Shown here piece by piece: positions 1 to 11,579 of a stretch of 64,000 nucleotides of DNA. This stretch comes from Closterium sp. Naga37s-1 (Eukaryota; Streptophyta; Zygnematophyceae; Desmidiales; Closteriaceae): the NCBI GenBank assembly GCA_947471745.1, contig CANJKZ010000724.1, forward strand, positions 4,522,001-4,586,000, read 5' to 3'. Each line of letters opens with the position of its first letter. Within the stretch, counting starts at the first letter, position 1. The position numbers were made by a program, and so were the translations under genes. Below the pieces are notes generated by a model, which saw only the letters and a list, made by a program, of their open reading frames with translations, ran no database searches and had not been told where the DNA came from.

Positions 1-3000
1 AAGCACTACTTGTGACACGTGTGGTTTGCGGAGTCTGACTCACCAACCCGACGGTAATTCTTATTCTTGCTTGCAGTAACTGCTGTCTGATGAAGCTGGT
101 GGCTACGGTAGTGAGATTAAAGGACATCAAATCAAAGTGCACCGCCACAGGTATTTGTTTAGCAAAATTCAGATGAATGAATGCGTACAGGTACTGGAGC
201 TGAGGCAAGTTGGTGAGTGGATCAATGGGACCTGAGAGCTGATTCGCACTAAGGGCACTGAAACAGGGAAAAGGGAGGACGGACACGCAATGAAGGGAAC
301 ATGGAAAACTCCTTTGACCATGTTAGGATAATAACAAGATACTATGATTCTACAGCATAAAGTGCATGCACATGTGTCAAAAGTTATGGGAGTATCTGTT
401 AACAGCTATAACGATATGCGGAAGCACTTAAACTGGAACTACAGACAAAGCTTAACAACACTTAACATCACTTGCAGCCCTTCGAGTGTGACAGTCTGTC
501 ACCTCCTAGCCAAGGGCGTAATAAATCGCAAGTGAGTAGTTATGCCTTACTCATGCTTGTAGAACAAGTAAACCCGTCGAGCCAAGATTCGGCAGCACCA
601 TGATCGTTTCTACTCTCGTCAATACGAAGTAGTAGAATTCAAACTTGAAAAACTGCGAATGCATTGAATTGATTTCGACAAGTACAAGCACACATTTATA
701 TAGATTCTACGCACAGGCAAGGGCAGGCACAAAACAGTTGTTCAACGAATCCGAAAGATTTCGCCACGCTGTATTTGAAAACGGTTGCTCAACTCCCTGA
801 GCATTTGGCTTTATCCTCCTCTTGTTTAAAACCGTCTTCAAACTATACTTGTAACAGTTGCCCCTGCTGACTCAAATGTGTGCACTCATGAGACTCGCAT
901 GTGGCTCCAATGTCTTCATGCGAGCTCACAGTTATATAACGGTTTTTACCGTTTGAAAACGGAGTAACCGATTTGCACCAGTGTCGAAATGATTCCGCAA
1001 AGCGAAATGACTTTCGCGAGAAATTTCCTGTCCCGTGAGTCAACTCGAAAAACAGTTTTTCAACTGTAATTTTCGAGCACCCTTCGGAATCTCGCAGCAC
1101 CCCCTGAAACACACGCGCACCCCTCAGGTGCGCAATCATGCACGACCAGACAAACTGGTCGTGCTGTACTGCGCGTGGGCAGGGCGATCATTCGCCCTGT
1201 CTTGTTGCGATCGTGGGCCCTGCCCCGCTCGCAACAGTGCCCGAGCACACGCTCGGGCCCTCAGGGCCCACACGCGAAATCAGGACCACACGCGCGGTCA
1301 AGATTTCGCGTGCTTGACCAGCGCAAAATTCTTCAGCACCCCCTTTGACCAGTCAAAGAATCGAGCCCCACAGAAACGCCCCACGGTACACTACTCGCTC
1401 ACATATGCCACGCATGAAACACAACAAGCAAATGGGACTTTCATGGGAGGCTCATTTGAGGCTCATTGGAGCTTCATGAGAGTTTTCATTTCAGCTTCAT
1501 TTGAGCTCGTCGTGGGAGCCTCATTTGAGCGCTCCATGATAGCTTCATTTGAGCGCATCATGTGAGCCTCATTTGAGCGCATCATGAGAACAGTGAACAC
1601 GAAACTGAAAATGCACAAACACAAAATGCAATTACAAATGAAAACGAAACACACAAAATGCAAGGACGAATGCACACAGAACACGCAAAAAAATGCGCAC
1701 ACACAAAATGCAAAATGAAATGACATTTCTCACGCCACAAATTAACTTCAAACAAGACTCCCCATTTTCTTTTACCGTCGTCGAATAGGCGGCAGGTTGA
1801 CGTGCAAATAAATATTTGCACCCAACAGTATCAAACGTAAATGCTGCATCCCTCATGTGCACGACAAGCTCTACACCCTTAACTAAAGTGTTACCCACAG
1901 AAATTGCAAGTTAGTGAGGCGGCTGAAGCCTGCTGGGATAGTCCCTGTGATGAGATTCCCACCCAAGTCGCTGGAGCACATGTGACAGGCACGCATGGGT
2001 GCATGGAAGAGTCAGCAGAGAACATGCAGAATCCACAAAAGAGCCAATGTGGACTCATGGCTGACAAGACGATAGTGGAGGGCGCACTTACAGAACAATG
2101 AGTGATGTGAGACTGGAGAGGGAGTCAGGAATAGTGCCTGTGAGCTGGTTGAAATGGAGCGACCTAGAGAAGAGCAATGATGGGAAAACAAATCGTGAGG
2201 AGGAGCAAAGTGGGTGAGTTGGAAATGGCAAGAGTGAGCTAATGGAAAGTGTTAAATAGAGAGAAACGAGAGCAGTGACTCTGACAGAGTATGTACAACA
2301 CAAGCACATGGACAGATGCGAAGGATGCGTTGGTGCATCGCATTTGACTAATGAGCTCCACACTGCCACATCCTTATCTGCTCAGGCGGCGGTGGCGCTG
2401 AGAGGTACTGCATGGCTCACAGGAGTTTGAGGTGCTGGAAACGGCTTATCATGTCGGGTATTGGTGTAAAGAAGTCTCTCCACTCTAGTATTCTGCACCA
2501 AAGACGAGAGGGGTTTCCATAAGACTGGGCATGCACCAAGCAGAAGATGAAATGGTTTTGCCATTTTCAACAAAAGATAAACTGCCGGGTAGGTTCTTAC
2601 CGTAGTCAATGGGAACACATTCGGCATAATCATCATTTTGAACACGAACCACTTTAAGTCCAGCTGAGTCGAGCTGGCAAAAGACTTGACAAGAACTAAG
2701 ATAGAACTTGAATCGATTCGGCTCGAATTAAACATCGGAAGGACCCGGCCTGATCGAGCTGAGCGCGGTTTGACCCAAACTGCATGTAAATCGGGTCAGG
2801 TTGGATCGAGTTTGACAAACGACTGCCCGCGTATGGTAGGACTAATGAATCCACCCTGGTGCCCTAAAATAGGTCTCAAAACAAACCCTGTGCTGGGCCG
2901 GAAAACACGTTCTGGATCTTTTCAACAAGAACCGGCAGCATATTCTGGCCGATTATAATGAAGGACAACCGAACCCCAGGCAGGAAATTAGACTCAGGCC

Positions 3001-4121
3001 ACAGGGGAAAGGCCCCTGTTGGCTAGGAAACGAAACAGGTTCATTCGGGGACGAACCGGCGTTTGAGTTCGGGCACTCCGCGATTTCAAAAAACGAAGGT
3101 TGTCGAAGAACAAGCAAGGATGACTGAAGCTGTAATTGAAGGGAAGGGATCTGTTAGAAGAGAAAATCTGGCGAGACAAGGATGCTGAATTCCACCAAAA
3201 GGGACAAAGACCCCAGAAAGCTCGTTTTACCCAACGCCCCTTGAGGAGGAGGGTGCTCAGGTGCTGCACAATCAAGTGCAGGCTTGGACTTAGGGGTGCG
3301 CTAGGATGTTTCAGAGGGTCGTGACACCATGAGGAATAGGGTCAGAGGAGGTTCGGCTCAGCTCGGACTATGTGTTGACGGTGTGCCTACATTGAGCCGA
3401 ATTAGCAAGTCTGAGTGTTTGGCTTGTGTGGCCTCATGGGACCAATGCTATAAAGATTCATGTAGGAACAGAGCTCAAGATCAATAGCAGAGCTCATCAC
3501 ATAACGGATCAATGTGTTGGACTTGCGTCCTTAGCAGGCACATAAAGTGCACTCCCATGCTTGACCTAGTGGGCTACCAACCAAATACATGAGCGATGTG
3601 ATGTGAGCAAGCGCATTGAAAAATTGATTGCACGTGGTGGCAACGCGGCAGCAGGAATCTGAGCGCACGAGCTGGCAACGCGGCAGCAGGGTGGAGTTCT
3701 CACATGTCGGTGACGAATCCGTCCCTGTCGCACTTGATGCCATCAAATGCCCTGCAGTCCGCATAACGATGCTGCCATGTCTCGCTGCCCTCGAAGCTGT
3801 TCCACCAGTTAGCCAGCGTCAAAAGGTTGTCCACTGGAAGAGGGCGAGGATGGGCACGCCAAGGATGGGTAACCCGGTAGTGAAATGAGGGACTGGAGAG
3901 AAAAGGTGAGAAAGGAGATGCTTCGGAAAGAGCGGGGTGAGATAAGCGAATGGCGGGGTGAGATAAGCGAATGGCGGAGTGAGTTGCTGATCTATACAAG
4001 GCAGCAACGCAGCAGTGTTCCCAACCCTACCTTCGCCTGGGTGTAATCGCACTGAAGCTACTCCCCTGAGCGCAAACAGGCATGCAAGGCTGGGAAGCAG
4101 CAGCAAATGATACAGCTCCAT
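1..4121 (-). CDS. Leucine-rich-repeat protein gene, 5' part (continues past left edge)
   Basis: Spliced gene read right to left. Exon 1 (4031-4121) begins with a Met followed by a hydrophobic signal peptide (MELYHLLLLPSLACLFALRG). It ends in phase 1 at a GTAGGG donor. Exon 2 (3704-3833, acceptor TTCCAG, donor GTGAGA) restores the frame and encodes a plant LRR N-terminal cap, with NLLTLANWWNSF, then Trp, two Cys (YADCRAFDGIKCD) and DGFVTD. Three LRR exons follow in the same phase: 2092-2163 (72 bp, NQLTGTIPDSLSSLTSL), 1899-1970 (72 bp, GNLITGTIPAGFSRLTNL) and 189-257 (69 bp, ANQLSGPIDPLTNLPQL). Each is flanked by AG and GT. The phases agree throughout (91+130 nt, then multiples of three). Further LRR exons are probably missed, because a weak LRR-like stretch lies near 3582-3617. 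Whether a kinase follows (receptor kinase) or not (receptor-like protein) lies outside the window. In-frame Met codons upstream (4145, 4166) would only lengthen the signal region. Extracellular recognition is the usual role of such proteins. Confidence 0.75.
894..1358. repeat. Block dense in perfect short inverted repeats (hairpins)
   Basis: Lies in the long LRR-gene intron (258-1898). Perfect stems: 894-901/917-924; 938-943/948-953; 1044-1057 with 1062-1077 (6 plus 8 bp, 2-nt bulge); 1115-1121/1127-1133; 1140-1149/1155-1164 (GCACGACCAG); 1180-1187/1192-1199; 1203-1210/1229-1236; 1214-1222/1262-1270; 1239-1246/1251-1258; 1271-1281/1302-1312 (CACGCGAAATC); 1296-1302/1313-1319; 1343-1349/1352-1358. 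Several are nested or interlocked. No coding signal is convincing here. The function is unknown. Confidence 0.75.
1493..1588. repeat. 24-bp minisatellite, four exact-period units
   Basis: Units begin at 1493, 1517, 1541 and 1565, each with the core CTCATTTGAGC or TTCATTTGAGC. Decayed units extend left to about 1445. On the minus strand the unit reads as an eight-residue MMRSNEA-type repeat, but there is no support for translation and the tract sits in an intron. It is followed (1590-1725) by A-rich sequence with scattered ACAAAATGCA motifs. Confidence 0.8.
2164..3580. other. Intron-like sequence of the LRR gene, no exon resolved
   Basis: Between LRR cap exon 2 and the LRR exon at 2092-2163. 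I could not find another AG-[72 bp]-GT LRR module here. An LRR-like end (NALAHITSLMYL, minus strand) just right of this stretch, near 3582-3617, lacks a donor in the right phase and may be a decayed exon. Confidence 0.4.
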
Positions 4122-4189
4122 CCCACGGTGCGACTCTAACTGCATGGCAAATAAAAGGGAACACACGTAAGAAAGCCTGTAAAACGATC

Positions 4190-4740
4190 ACCAATACGAA
4201 TACGAATATGTTTTTTCAGAATAATTTTCTGATACTGTGTGTTTCTATTTGACCGAATTCTGACCCAAAACCAAATACGGTTACAATTCGAATACTGCCA
4301 AAACTTAAACGAGTAAAGTTTAGTGTCGAATATTGATATTTGTATGTTCGACACAGGGTGATAAAATGTACCTGAAGTATACTACCAACACCACGAGGCA
4401 CCACGCGTTTCCCTAACACCTCTCCAGCAACCATCTTGATTGACTTTTGGGCACGGCTCTCACGAAGCCGCTTGTAAAAAGACTGTCAAAGATGCCAGCG
4501 GCATGTAGGGAATACCCAATAGTGACGAATACCCCATACGGTGGTTACCCGTTAATCGTAAATTTATGAATACTCGTGATGCTAATACTTTCCAATATCC
4601 GGTCGCTTCCTGATCTTTCAAAATCAGATACTCGAACGAATATCAAATAGTTCTCGAATGCCAAATATTCCTTTACAGGCTTACGCGTAAGTTGGTGTGT
4701 GAGGGCACAACTGAATATTCGTAAATGTTTCACTCAAGCA
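4190..4740. other. AT-rich intergenic block with repeated CGAATA/GAATAC words
   Basis: Base composition drops in GC compared with both sides, and the words CGAATAC, CGAATAT and GAATACTC recur on both strands. GCCTGTAAA near 4174 and its reverse complement near 4672 could be short terminal inverted repeats of an old DNA element, but they are too short to prove one. It lies just upstream of the LRR gene start, so promoter sequence may be included. Confidence 0.35.
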
Positions 4741-4741
4741 C

Positions 4742-7469
4742 CCTGATAACGAGGTCCATGGGTTTATTGCCATTCATGCATGTACCCACCTCCATGCGAG
4801 AATAAGGAGGATGGGAGAGTCAAGCATAAAATCAAAAGGGGCAACACAAGGAGGATAAAGATCTCAAGCTTGTATAGGCAGGTGGGCAAAGATGCCAAGC
4901 CCTGATGAGATGAGAGAAACCGAGGCTGCAAGATGGGAATCCTGGCAGAGGAGAAAGGAATAACAGCAGTGGCGGGGGAAAGAGGCTAAAGCTTAATGCT
5001 AAAGGCCTGAAAAAAAGCTGGCACCTGTAGAAAACAGTTTGCAATCTTATGGGCACAATCGTAAAAGGGAACTTTTCTTAGCAAGGAAGACAGTATAGTA
5101 GACCTGGGCAGTGTCCCCTACACTAAAAAGAAGGATCTTAAGTGAATCGTAAAGCCATGTACGTATTGTAAGGCTCAGCTCTTGAGGCTAGCTGCACCAA
5201 TTGAGGTCAATGAAAAGGCTAGTCGGCCATGTGAAGGAAGGAAGTGAGGTCACACGTTGCACATGTTGGTCACATGGCAGAAAACGGCATGTTGTGAAGG
5301 TCGTAATAACAGCCCACATGGCAGAAAACGGCACACCACATGGACTAGCAAGGAGAGCACAAGATAGGAGAACAGTTGGCGGCAATGATAACAGTGAGTA
5401 CAATATCATGGTTGAGACCGTGAGAGCAGTGCAGTATGGAACAGGTTGTGGTGATAATAACCTGAATGCGCTTTGAGATGAGATACTGCACTGCTGAGAG
5501 CCGAAACATTTGCAACATTTGGGAGTGCCTCGAACGTACTAGAGCTTCATGCACAGTGAAAGGCTTCCGACAGGGGAGGAGTGAAAACAGTTGCTCAGAA
5601 GAGCAACCGGTTGCAGGAGAAAGGTCTGAGCGAAAGCTGCTAATGCTGGGGGGAATTGGCTTGAAGGAGGATTGTGAAATGGCCCTCGGAAGCGCGTGGA
5701 TTAAAGGTGGCCACCCTTAAGTCGGGCCGGCCCGGTCCGTGCTGTGCTCGTGCCTAGGATGGCAGACGCATATCTTCAAGCTAAGGGGCGTAACACACAC
5801 ATACCATATATAGTCACTTGCTTTGAACCTTAAAGTTTTTTGCTTGCCAAGTTCGTGGATAACCGTCAGTGGTGCAACAAAGAGCCTTCTCATGGGCGAT
5901 GATGAGACAGCAACAATGAAGTGCTTGCGCGCTACTAGCTACTCATGCATGACGCACACAAGCGGTACTACATCGAGGGTGAAGGCTTGGAGCAGCATTG
6001 CAAGAGGGTGGAAGGCTAAATGGCTCTGTCGCAGTCTGCTGGGACAATTTGGCCCTGAAGTCTCAACTGAAGCCCTCTTGCGGATCAGGAACATGGACAC
6101 ACATTTGCGGACATCACTGCTCTTGTGGTTACGTGACTGCTGCCTAAATGGCCTCACATATCCCCGAACGAGAGGCTGGCAACACTCATGCTGGACGAAA
6201 TGCAATCGCTCAAAGCTGGAATATATTTGTAAAACGTGTGTGTGCGTTATGTGAGCAGACTATCATACGGGCGTGGGGCAACTGTGGCTGCTTCCTCCTT
6301 GTTCTGGCTCTCTGGCTGGCCTACATGGACGAGCCAGCCACTGGACGGCTCACTCACAATCAGCCAGCTGCGGCAGGGCTAGTATGCGAGCCCCGGACGA
6401 ATGTAACTCCTGCGGGCTTAGCAGCCAAATTATTCGAGGTTCACATACGACTATGCTCATGCTGAACAAGTAAATACAGTGTATCTAGTGCCTGCGAATA
6501 TTGGGATAGTTGGACGCCTGCGCGGCCCTAGAACGCCTTACTGCCCCAGCGATCCCGCAAGGCATTTTAGACAACACCGCCAACGCAACGGTAATGATGA
6601 CGCGAACCCCACGGGGCGCCGGCGCACAGAAAAGCAACTTTTACAGAAGTAACTTTTGAGAGCACGTCAATTTTTGGAATGTGCCGCTAGTTCGCCGTTC
6701 AAACTGCCGCCACAGCGAGCACGCGGCAGCGCAGGTGTCGCTCTGACCTGCTCTTCAGTCAAGCCATGCGACGAACTTTGGTCGAATCGACGACACTCAC
6801 CCGGCGCGGCGCCCACGCCAGGCCAGACGGCGCGCCGGGCAGGCGAATCGGTGCAAAGTAAACATTGAATTGGAGAGAAATAGCGAGGAGTCGTGCATTG
6901 CAGGCGCCGCAAGCAGTTCTCACCGTCTGCGCTAATCATCTAACTCAGCTAAAAGTGAACGCACCTTGTGTAGGGCGCTCAGAGGACGGTCGCTCGTCGA
7001 CTACCTCGAAAGGGGGTGTAGAGCAGAGGATTGTAAAAGACAGGTCTGCAGTGCCAGTCGGATCGCTCTAGACAGCAACTAGTGCTATGTAGCGCATCGT
7101 GTTCAGGTGGTGGAAGTTTTCAACCCCCCCCCCCCCCGCCCAACAAACGTTGCTCAAGTTTTCAGAGACTGGTAGGTAGTAGCGACAGTGCACATTTGCC
7201 ACCCGAACCCCTAAACCCTGGCGAACTGTTACTGCAGAGGAAAAGTGTCTGCACGAAATCCAGGTTTTCGCCAGCCAACACTTTCGCGCTGGAAAGCCTG
7301 GTTCAAAACAAAAACTTCTGAACCTCCGCCAGGCAAATCTAGACCCTCGTTTTAAAGTTCAGGATGTCCGTCGTTTCGAGTTAGAATAGGTTTAGGGTAT
7401 CTATAAAACAGATTAAATGGGATGTGCAATTATCAAAAACAGGGTGTACCCTTTGCTTTACCCACTAGC
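4742..7469. other. Intergenic region, no supported gene
   Basis: Open frames here are short, overlap on both strands and match no family I recognise. The longest is at 5823-6254 on the plus strand, with an overlapping frame on the minus strand. Visible structure is limited to a 19-bp direct repeat (5271/5315) and a run of C at about 7122-7138. The region ends at the LTR of the gypsy element. Confidence 0.5.
5271..5333. repeat. 19-bp perfect direct repeat, 44-bp period
   Basis: CACATGGCAGAAAACGGCA occurs at 5271-5289 and again at 5315-5333. Two copies only, so a small tandem duplication with a decayed spacer is likely. Confidence 0.8.
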
Positions 7470-7804
7470 TGTTAAGGGGGGGTTTTACTGTTCACTTTGA
7501 ACAGTACTTCCCAACCCCATCTTATCCTTATCTTCACAGATTTCCTTGTGCCACGTGGCACCCTACTTTTCTTCTACTTTCTAGTCCCACGAAGTACTTT
7601 CCAACAATCGCTCTTGCATGCTACTTCAACCTTGCTTGTATTTCCTCATATCAACCAATTATCGTTCAACTCTTCGTCAATTACTCAATAACGTCTTCGC
7701 ATATTTTGCCAATAGTTCTTTCGTCAAAGTCTTCCGCCAGGTTTCATCCTTGACTTAGTCGACCCCGCTAATTCTTTAGCGGACTTAGGCCAGCGGGCCT
7801 AACA
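7470..7804 (+). repeat. 5' LTR of the gypsy element
   Basis: Starts TGTTAAGG and ends CCTAACA (TG...CA), directly before a tRNA primer site. About 335 bp. No partner LTR exists in the window, so the left boundary rests only on the TG and the terminal-repeat fit. Confidence 0.65.
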
Positions 7805-7806
7805 TT

Positions 7807-7819
7807 TGGTATCAGAGCC
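7807..7819 (+). other. tRNA primer-binding site
   Basis: TGGTATCAGAGCC matches the common plant LTR-element primer site complementary to the 3' end of initiator-Met tRNA. It lies 2 nt after the LTR end. Confidence 0.85.
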
Positions 7820-10800
7820 TTCGCGGGGGGCGACTTCCAACGAGCGACCGTCGACGACGAGACCACGACGCCATCGTCCCGCGGTGCCGACTTGTAGACT
7901 TGGAGTTGTCAAGCCAACATGGACGAGACCATAAACGTTCTCCTCAACGACATGGGCAACACGCTTGCTCAACTCATGCGCCAACTCGAAACGTTGACGC
8001 TGGAAAATCGTCAGGTACGGGCTGAAATGCAACAGCTTCGTGAATTCGCGTCAATTTCTCATGGTCATGCCGCACCATCTCCTGCGCCCAACACGTCGAC
8101 TGGCGTGGAAGCGTTGCCGGAACGTCGAAGCGCGCTCAAGCGGCAGAAACCCGAGCCGTTCGACCCAAGCCAACGCGACGCGAACGTGCGAACGTGGATC
8201 TTCATGCTCAACAACTACTTCGCCGCGAGCAGGGTGCAAGAGGCGGACGCGCAGCAGCGGATCGAGTACTCCATTACGTTGCTGAGGGGCCCGGCCTTGT
8301 AGTGGTGGCGCCAACTCACGCAAACTACTGAAAGAAGGACGCATTTGGACGGGCATCAACAGGGCGAGGAGCATGCAGCTGCAACATCGAGCTTAGGGAG
8401 TCCAGCTTTGGGTGTTACCACGGTTCCGACGACATGGAAGGATTTGAAGCGGCGCTGAAGAGTAAATTCGATCTGGTGAATGCCTCTGAAGCTACTAGGA
8501 AGCGTCTGCGTCATCTCCGACAGATAGGAAACGTCCAGGAGTACACACGACGGTTCTTAAGCATCTGCAACGAAATAGACGACATCACGAAAGCAGGGAT
8601 GCGCGATCACTTCCTTGAAGGGTTGAAGCCGGATATAGCGGAGATTATAGCGATTCACGGGTTGTCCACCTTCGAGTCAGTTGTCCCAGCAGCAGAACGC
8701 GTCGACGCAGTACGAAGCCGACGAGGTCATGACGATCGCGATAGGGGATACAACAAACCGATCAACGGCGTTCGATCGAGGGACGGACCGTCGCCCATGG
8801 AGATTGGTGTAGTTAACAGTGATGGCTCACAGAAAACGGGATTTATGGGGAACTGTCACTACTGCAAAAAGCCAGGCCACATGAAGCGGGACTGCCCACA
8901 GCTTAAGGAGTGGCAGCGGGGAAACGGAAACAGCCAGTAGATAGCGGGTCGCTAGATGGTGTGGAGACTTCCGTACCCGCCAAGTTTACCGACGTCGAGG
9001 AGACAGCTCTGAAGCAGTCATATACACCGAACTCAGTAGAGTTGTTGATCGTCCAGTCGTGCTTCTAGGGAAGCTTCGTGGAGTTCTTGTTAAGATTTTC
9101 GTAGATAGCGGAGCTAGCCACTCGTTTGTCTCTTCTTCACTAGTTAGTCGTCTCCATTTCGAAGCAGATTCGGCAGTCAACTTCAAGGATGCACGTATGG
9201 TAGATGGGACGCCAATTCACATAGGACCAGTCATTCGCAAGTTGCGCGTAGTGCTAGGGCCGATCACTGTTAGGCGTGACTTTGACTCTGCGACGGTTAC
9301 GACTTCATCTTCGGTAGGGATTGGCTACGGACGGTTAGTACTCAGTTCGATTGGGCTCAGGGAAGCTGCAGCGTCAAGGTAAATGGCGAGTTCCGGGAGC
9401 TGCCAAAGTGGAGCGATGGGGCCACATCATCCACAGCTATCATCAATGCTGTTCGTGTGCAACTGTTGGTGAAGCGAGCGGCACGGATCTTCGCGGTTTT
9501 CCTTAAGGAGGTGGGGAAAGGAGGGAGCGCAGTATTTGGCGATAAGACAACTCTCCCTGCTAAAGTGAGTGCACTCTTAGCGGAGTTTAGAGACGTCTTC
9601 CCCGACGAGTTGCCCCCAGGGTTACCTCCTAGCCGAGGAGTTGACCATTGGATAGAGCTAAAGCCAGGGAGCATGCCGGTAGCTAAGCCGCAGTGGAGGT
9701 TGAGTCCAGCGGAGACAGAGGAGATGTCGCAGCAGGTTAGACACTTTTGTGCGCAAGCGTTCACACATCCATCTAGATCGCCTTGGGCAGCACCGATCCT
9801 TTTCGCACCCAAGAAAGACGGGGGGTTATGGATGTGCATAGACTACCGCGCACTGAACGCCGCCACCGTCAAGAGTAGATTCCTGGTGCCGAGAGTAGAG
9901 GATCTTCTTGATGCAGTGCAGGGTGCTAGAGTCTTCTTAAACATCAACCTTCGTTCAGGTTACCACCAGATTCGCGTAGTTCCAGAGGACAAGCACAAGA
10001 CGGCGTTTCGTACGAAGCATGGGTTGTACGAGTTTAGGGTTCTACCGTTCAATTTGACCAACACCCCAGCAACGTTTCAGACGCTCATGAACACTGTCCT
10101 CTCCGAGTTCCTAGGGTCGTTCGTTGTAGTTTACCTAGACAACATCCTAATCTTCTCCAAGACAAAAGAGGAGCACGTGCAGCACTTGCAGAAGGTCTTC
10201 GAGGTCTTGCGGAAGGAGCAGTTGTACGCTAAGCAGTTGAAGTGCAAGTTCTTCCTCTCCGAGGTCGAGTTTTCAGGTCACGTCGGCTAGTGGCATTAGG
10301 ACCGACTCGAAGAAGATCGCAGTTGTACAGGATTGGGTAGCACCGACCTCAGTCAAGGAATTGCAGAGCTTCTATCGTTTCGTTCAAGGTTACGATTTGA
10401 TCGCTAGTCCACTCACCGACCTACTTCAGAAGGGTGTAGATTTCGATTGGGGTCCAGCGCAGCAGCAGACGTTCGAGTAGATGAAACAGTCGCTCACGAC
10501 TTCAACGAAACTGTCATACCCAGATCCCACTCGCCTGTACGTTGTAGTGACCGACGCTTCAGACCAGGCCATAGAAGCAGTGCTTCTTCAAGACCAGGGA
10601 CACGGGTTGCACCCGATTGCGTACAAGTCGCGTAAGCTCAAGGGAGCGGAGTTGAACTATCCAATTCACGAGAAAGAGGCGCTCGCGATCATCCATGCGT
10701 ATAAGGTGTGGAGGTGCTACCTAGAGGGGGGAGATAGTGTTATACGCACGGACCATTGTTCCCTTTGCTTTCTCAAGTCGCAGCTGCAGCTGAGTCGTCG

Positions 10801-11458
10801 CCAGGCTAGATGGATGGAGTTCATGGAGGGGAGTTTCCACTATAGGATAGAGTATAAGCCAGGCGTGCGCAACCTAGCAGATCCGCTCACCCACCCTAGT
10901 TGCCAGCTCGCTAGTCTTACTGTCACTGCCGGCCATCCACTTCTTACAGCACTCTTCGAGCACAGATACACAGTAGATCCAGATTTCACATCGCAGCACG
11001 CCCGCACGAGCAGAGGTGTAGGGTAGTGTCTTTTACGGAAGGGTACAGCACGGATTTGGGTTCCAGCATACCGCCCTCTTTGACTGCTTCTTCTTTCCAA
11101 AGCGCACGATGTAGTTAGTGCAGGTCACTTCAGAGCAGATAAGACGGCTAAGACGCTTAGTTGCACGTACTACTGGCCAGGGCTTGCAGCAGACGTAGAG
11201 GATTACATTCGCTCGTGCGACACGTGTCATTATACGCAGTCCTCTCGCCAGTGCAAGGCAGGACTTTTGCAGCCGATTCCACCACCCGACCGCCCTTGGC
11301 AGGTAGTTACGATGGATTTCATCATGGCTTTACCGCGCACAGTTAGGGGTCACGACGCCATCTTCGTGGTAGTGGATAAGTTTTCTCGAGCAGTGCACTT
11401 CATCCCCATGCACGTCAAGGTCACAGCAGGGGAAGCCGTGACGCTGTTCATAGATAAC

Positions 11459-11579
11459 TGTCAGAACTATATTGTAGGCTGTAGTGGGGCACTCCTTATG
11501 GGGTACAGAATTGTTAGGTTTTGCCTATACAAACCTTGTACGGTCCTGTTTCTAGTCATTCCTCGTTCTTATTATCACA
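11459..11579 (+). repeat. Left copia LTR
   Basis: TGTCAGAAC...TATCACA, 121 bp, containing the family core TGTAGGCTGTAGTGGGG and GGGGTACA. It is followed at once by the primer site. It interrupts the gypsy integrase. Confidence 0.8.

Larger units (their letters stand above)
7470..11458 (+). mobile_element. Ty3/gypsy LTR retrotransposon, broken, 3' end lost
   Basis: A 5' LTR (7470-7804) is followed by a primer site at 7807. A gag block (about 7919-8940) has a coiled-coil-like start and a CCHC zinc knuckle (CHYCKKPGHMKRDC). The pol block (about 9059-11450) shows an aspartic protease ([11 protein letters not shown]), reverse transcriptase (DYRALN, LRSGYHQIRV, VVYLDNILIFS), RNase H and the start of integrase (MDFIMALPRT). 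It is an old, broken copy with many disruptions. It stops abruptly at the LTR of a copia element, and no 3' LTR is seen. Confidence 0.88.

Noticed and set aside
3582-3617. An additional LRR exon (NALAHITSLMYL)
   Set aside because: No donor in the phase shared by the other LRR exons and no recognisable first half of the repeat. Kept only as a remark.
4167-4690. Possible DNA transposon bounded by GCCTGTAAA and TTTACAGGC
   Set aside because: The inverted match is only 9 bp, the inner sequences do not match as terminal repeats, and no target duplication is seen.
5823-6254. A 143-codon plus-strand frame
   Set aside because: No family resemblance, an overlapping minus frame of similar quality, and no splice or promoter support.
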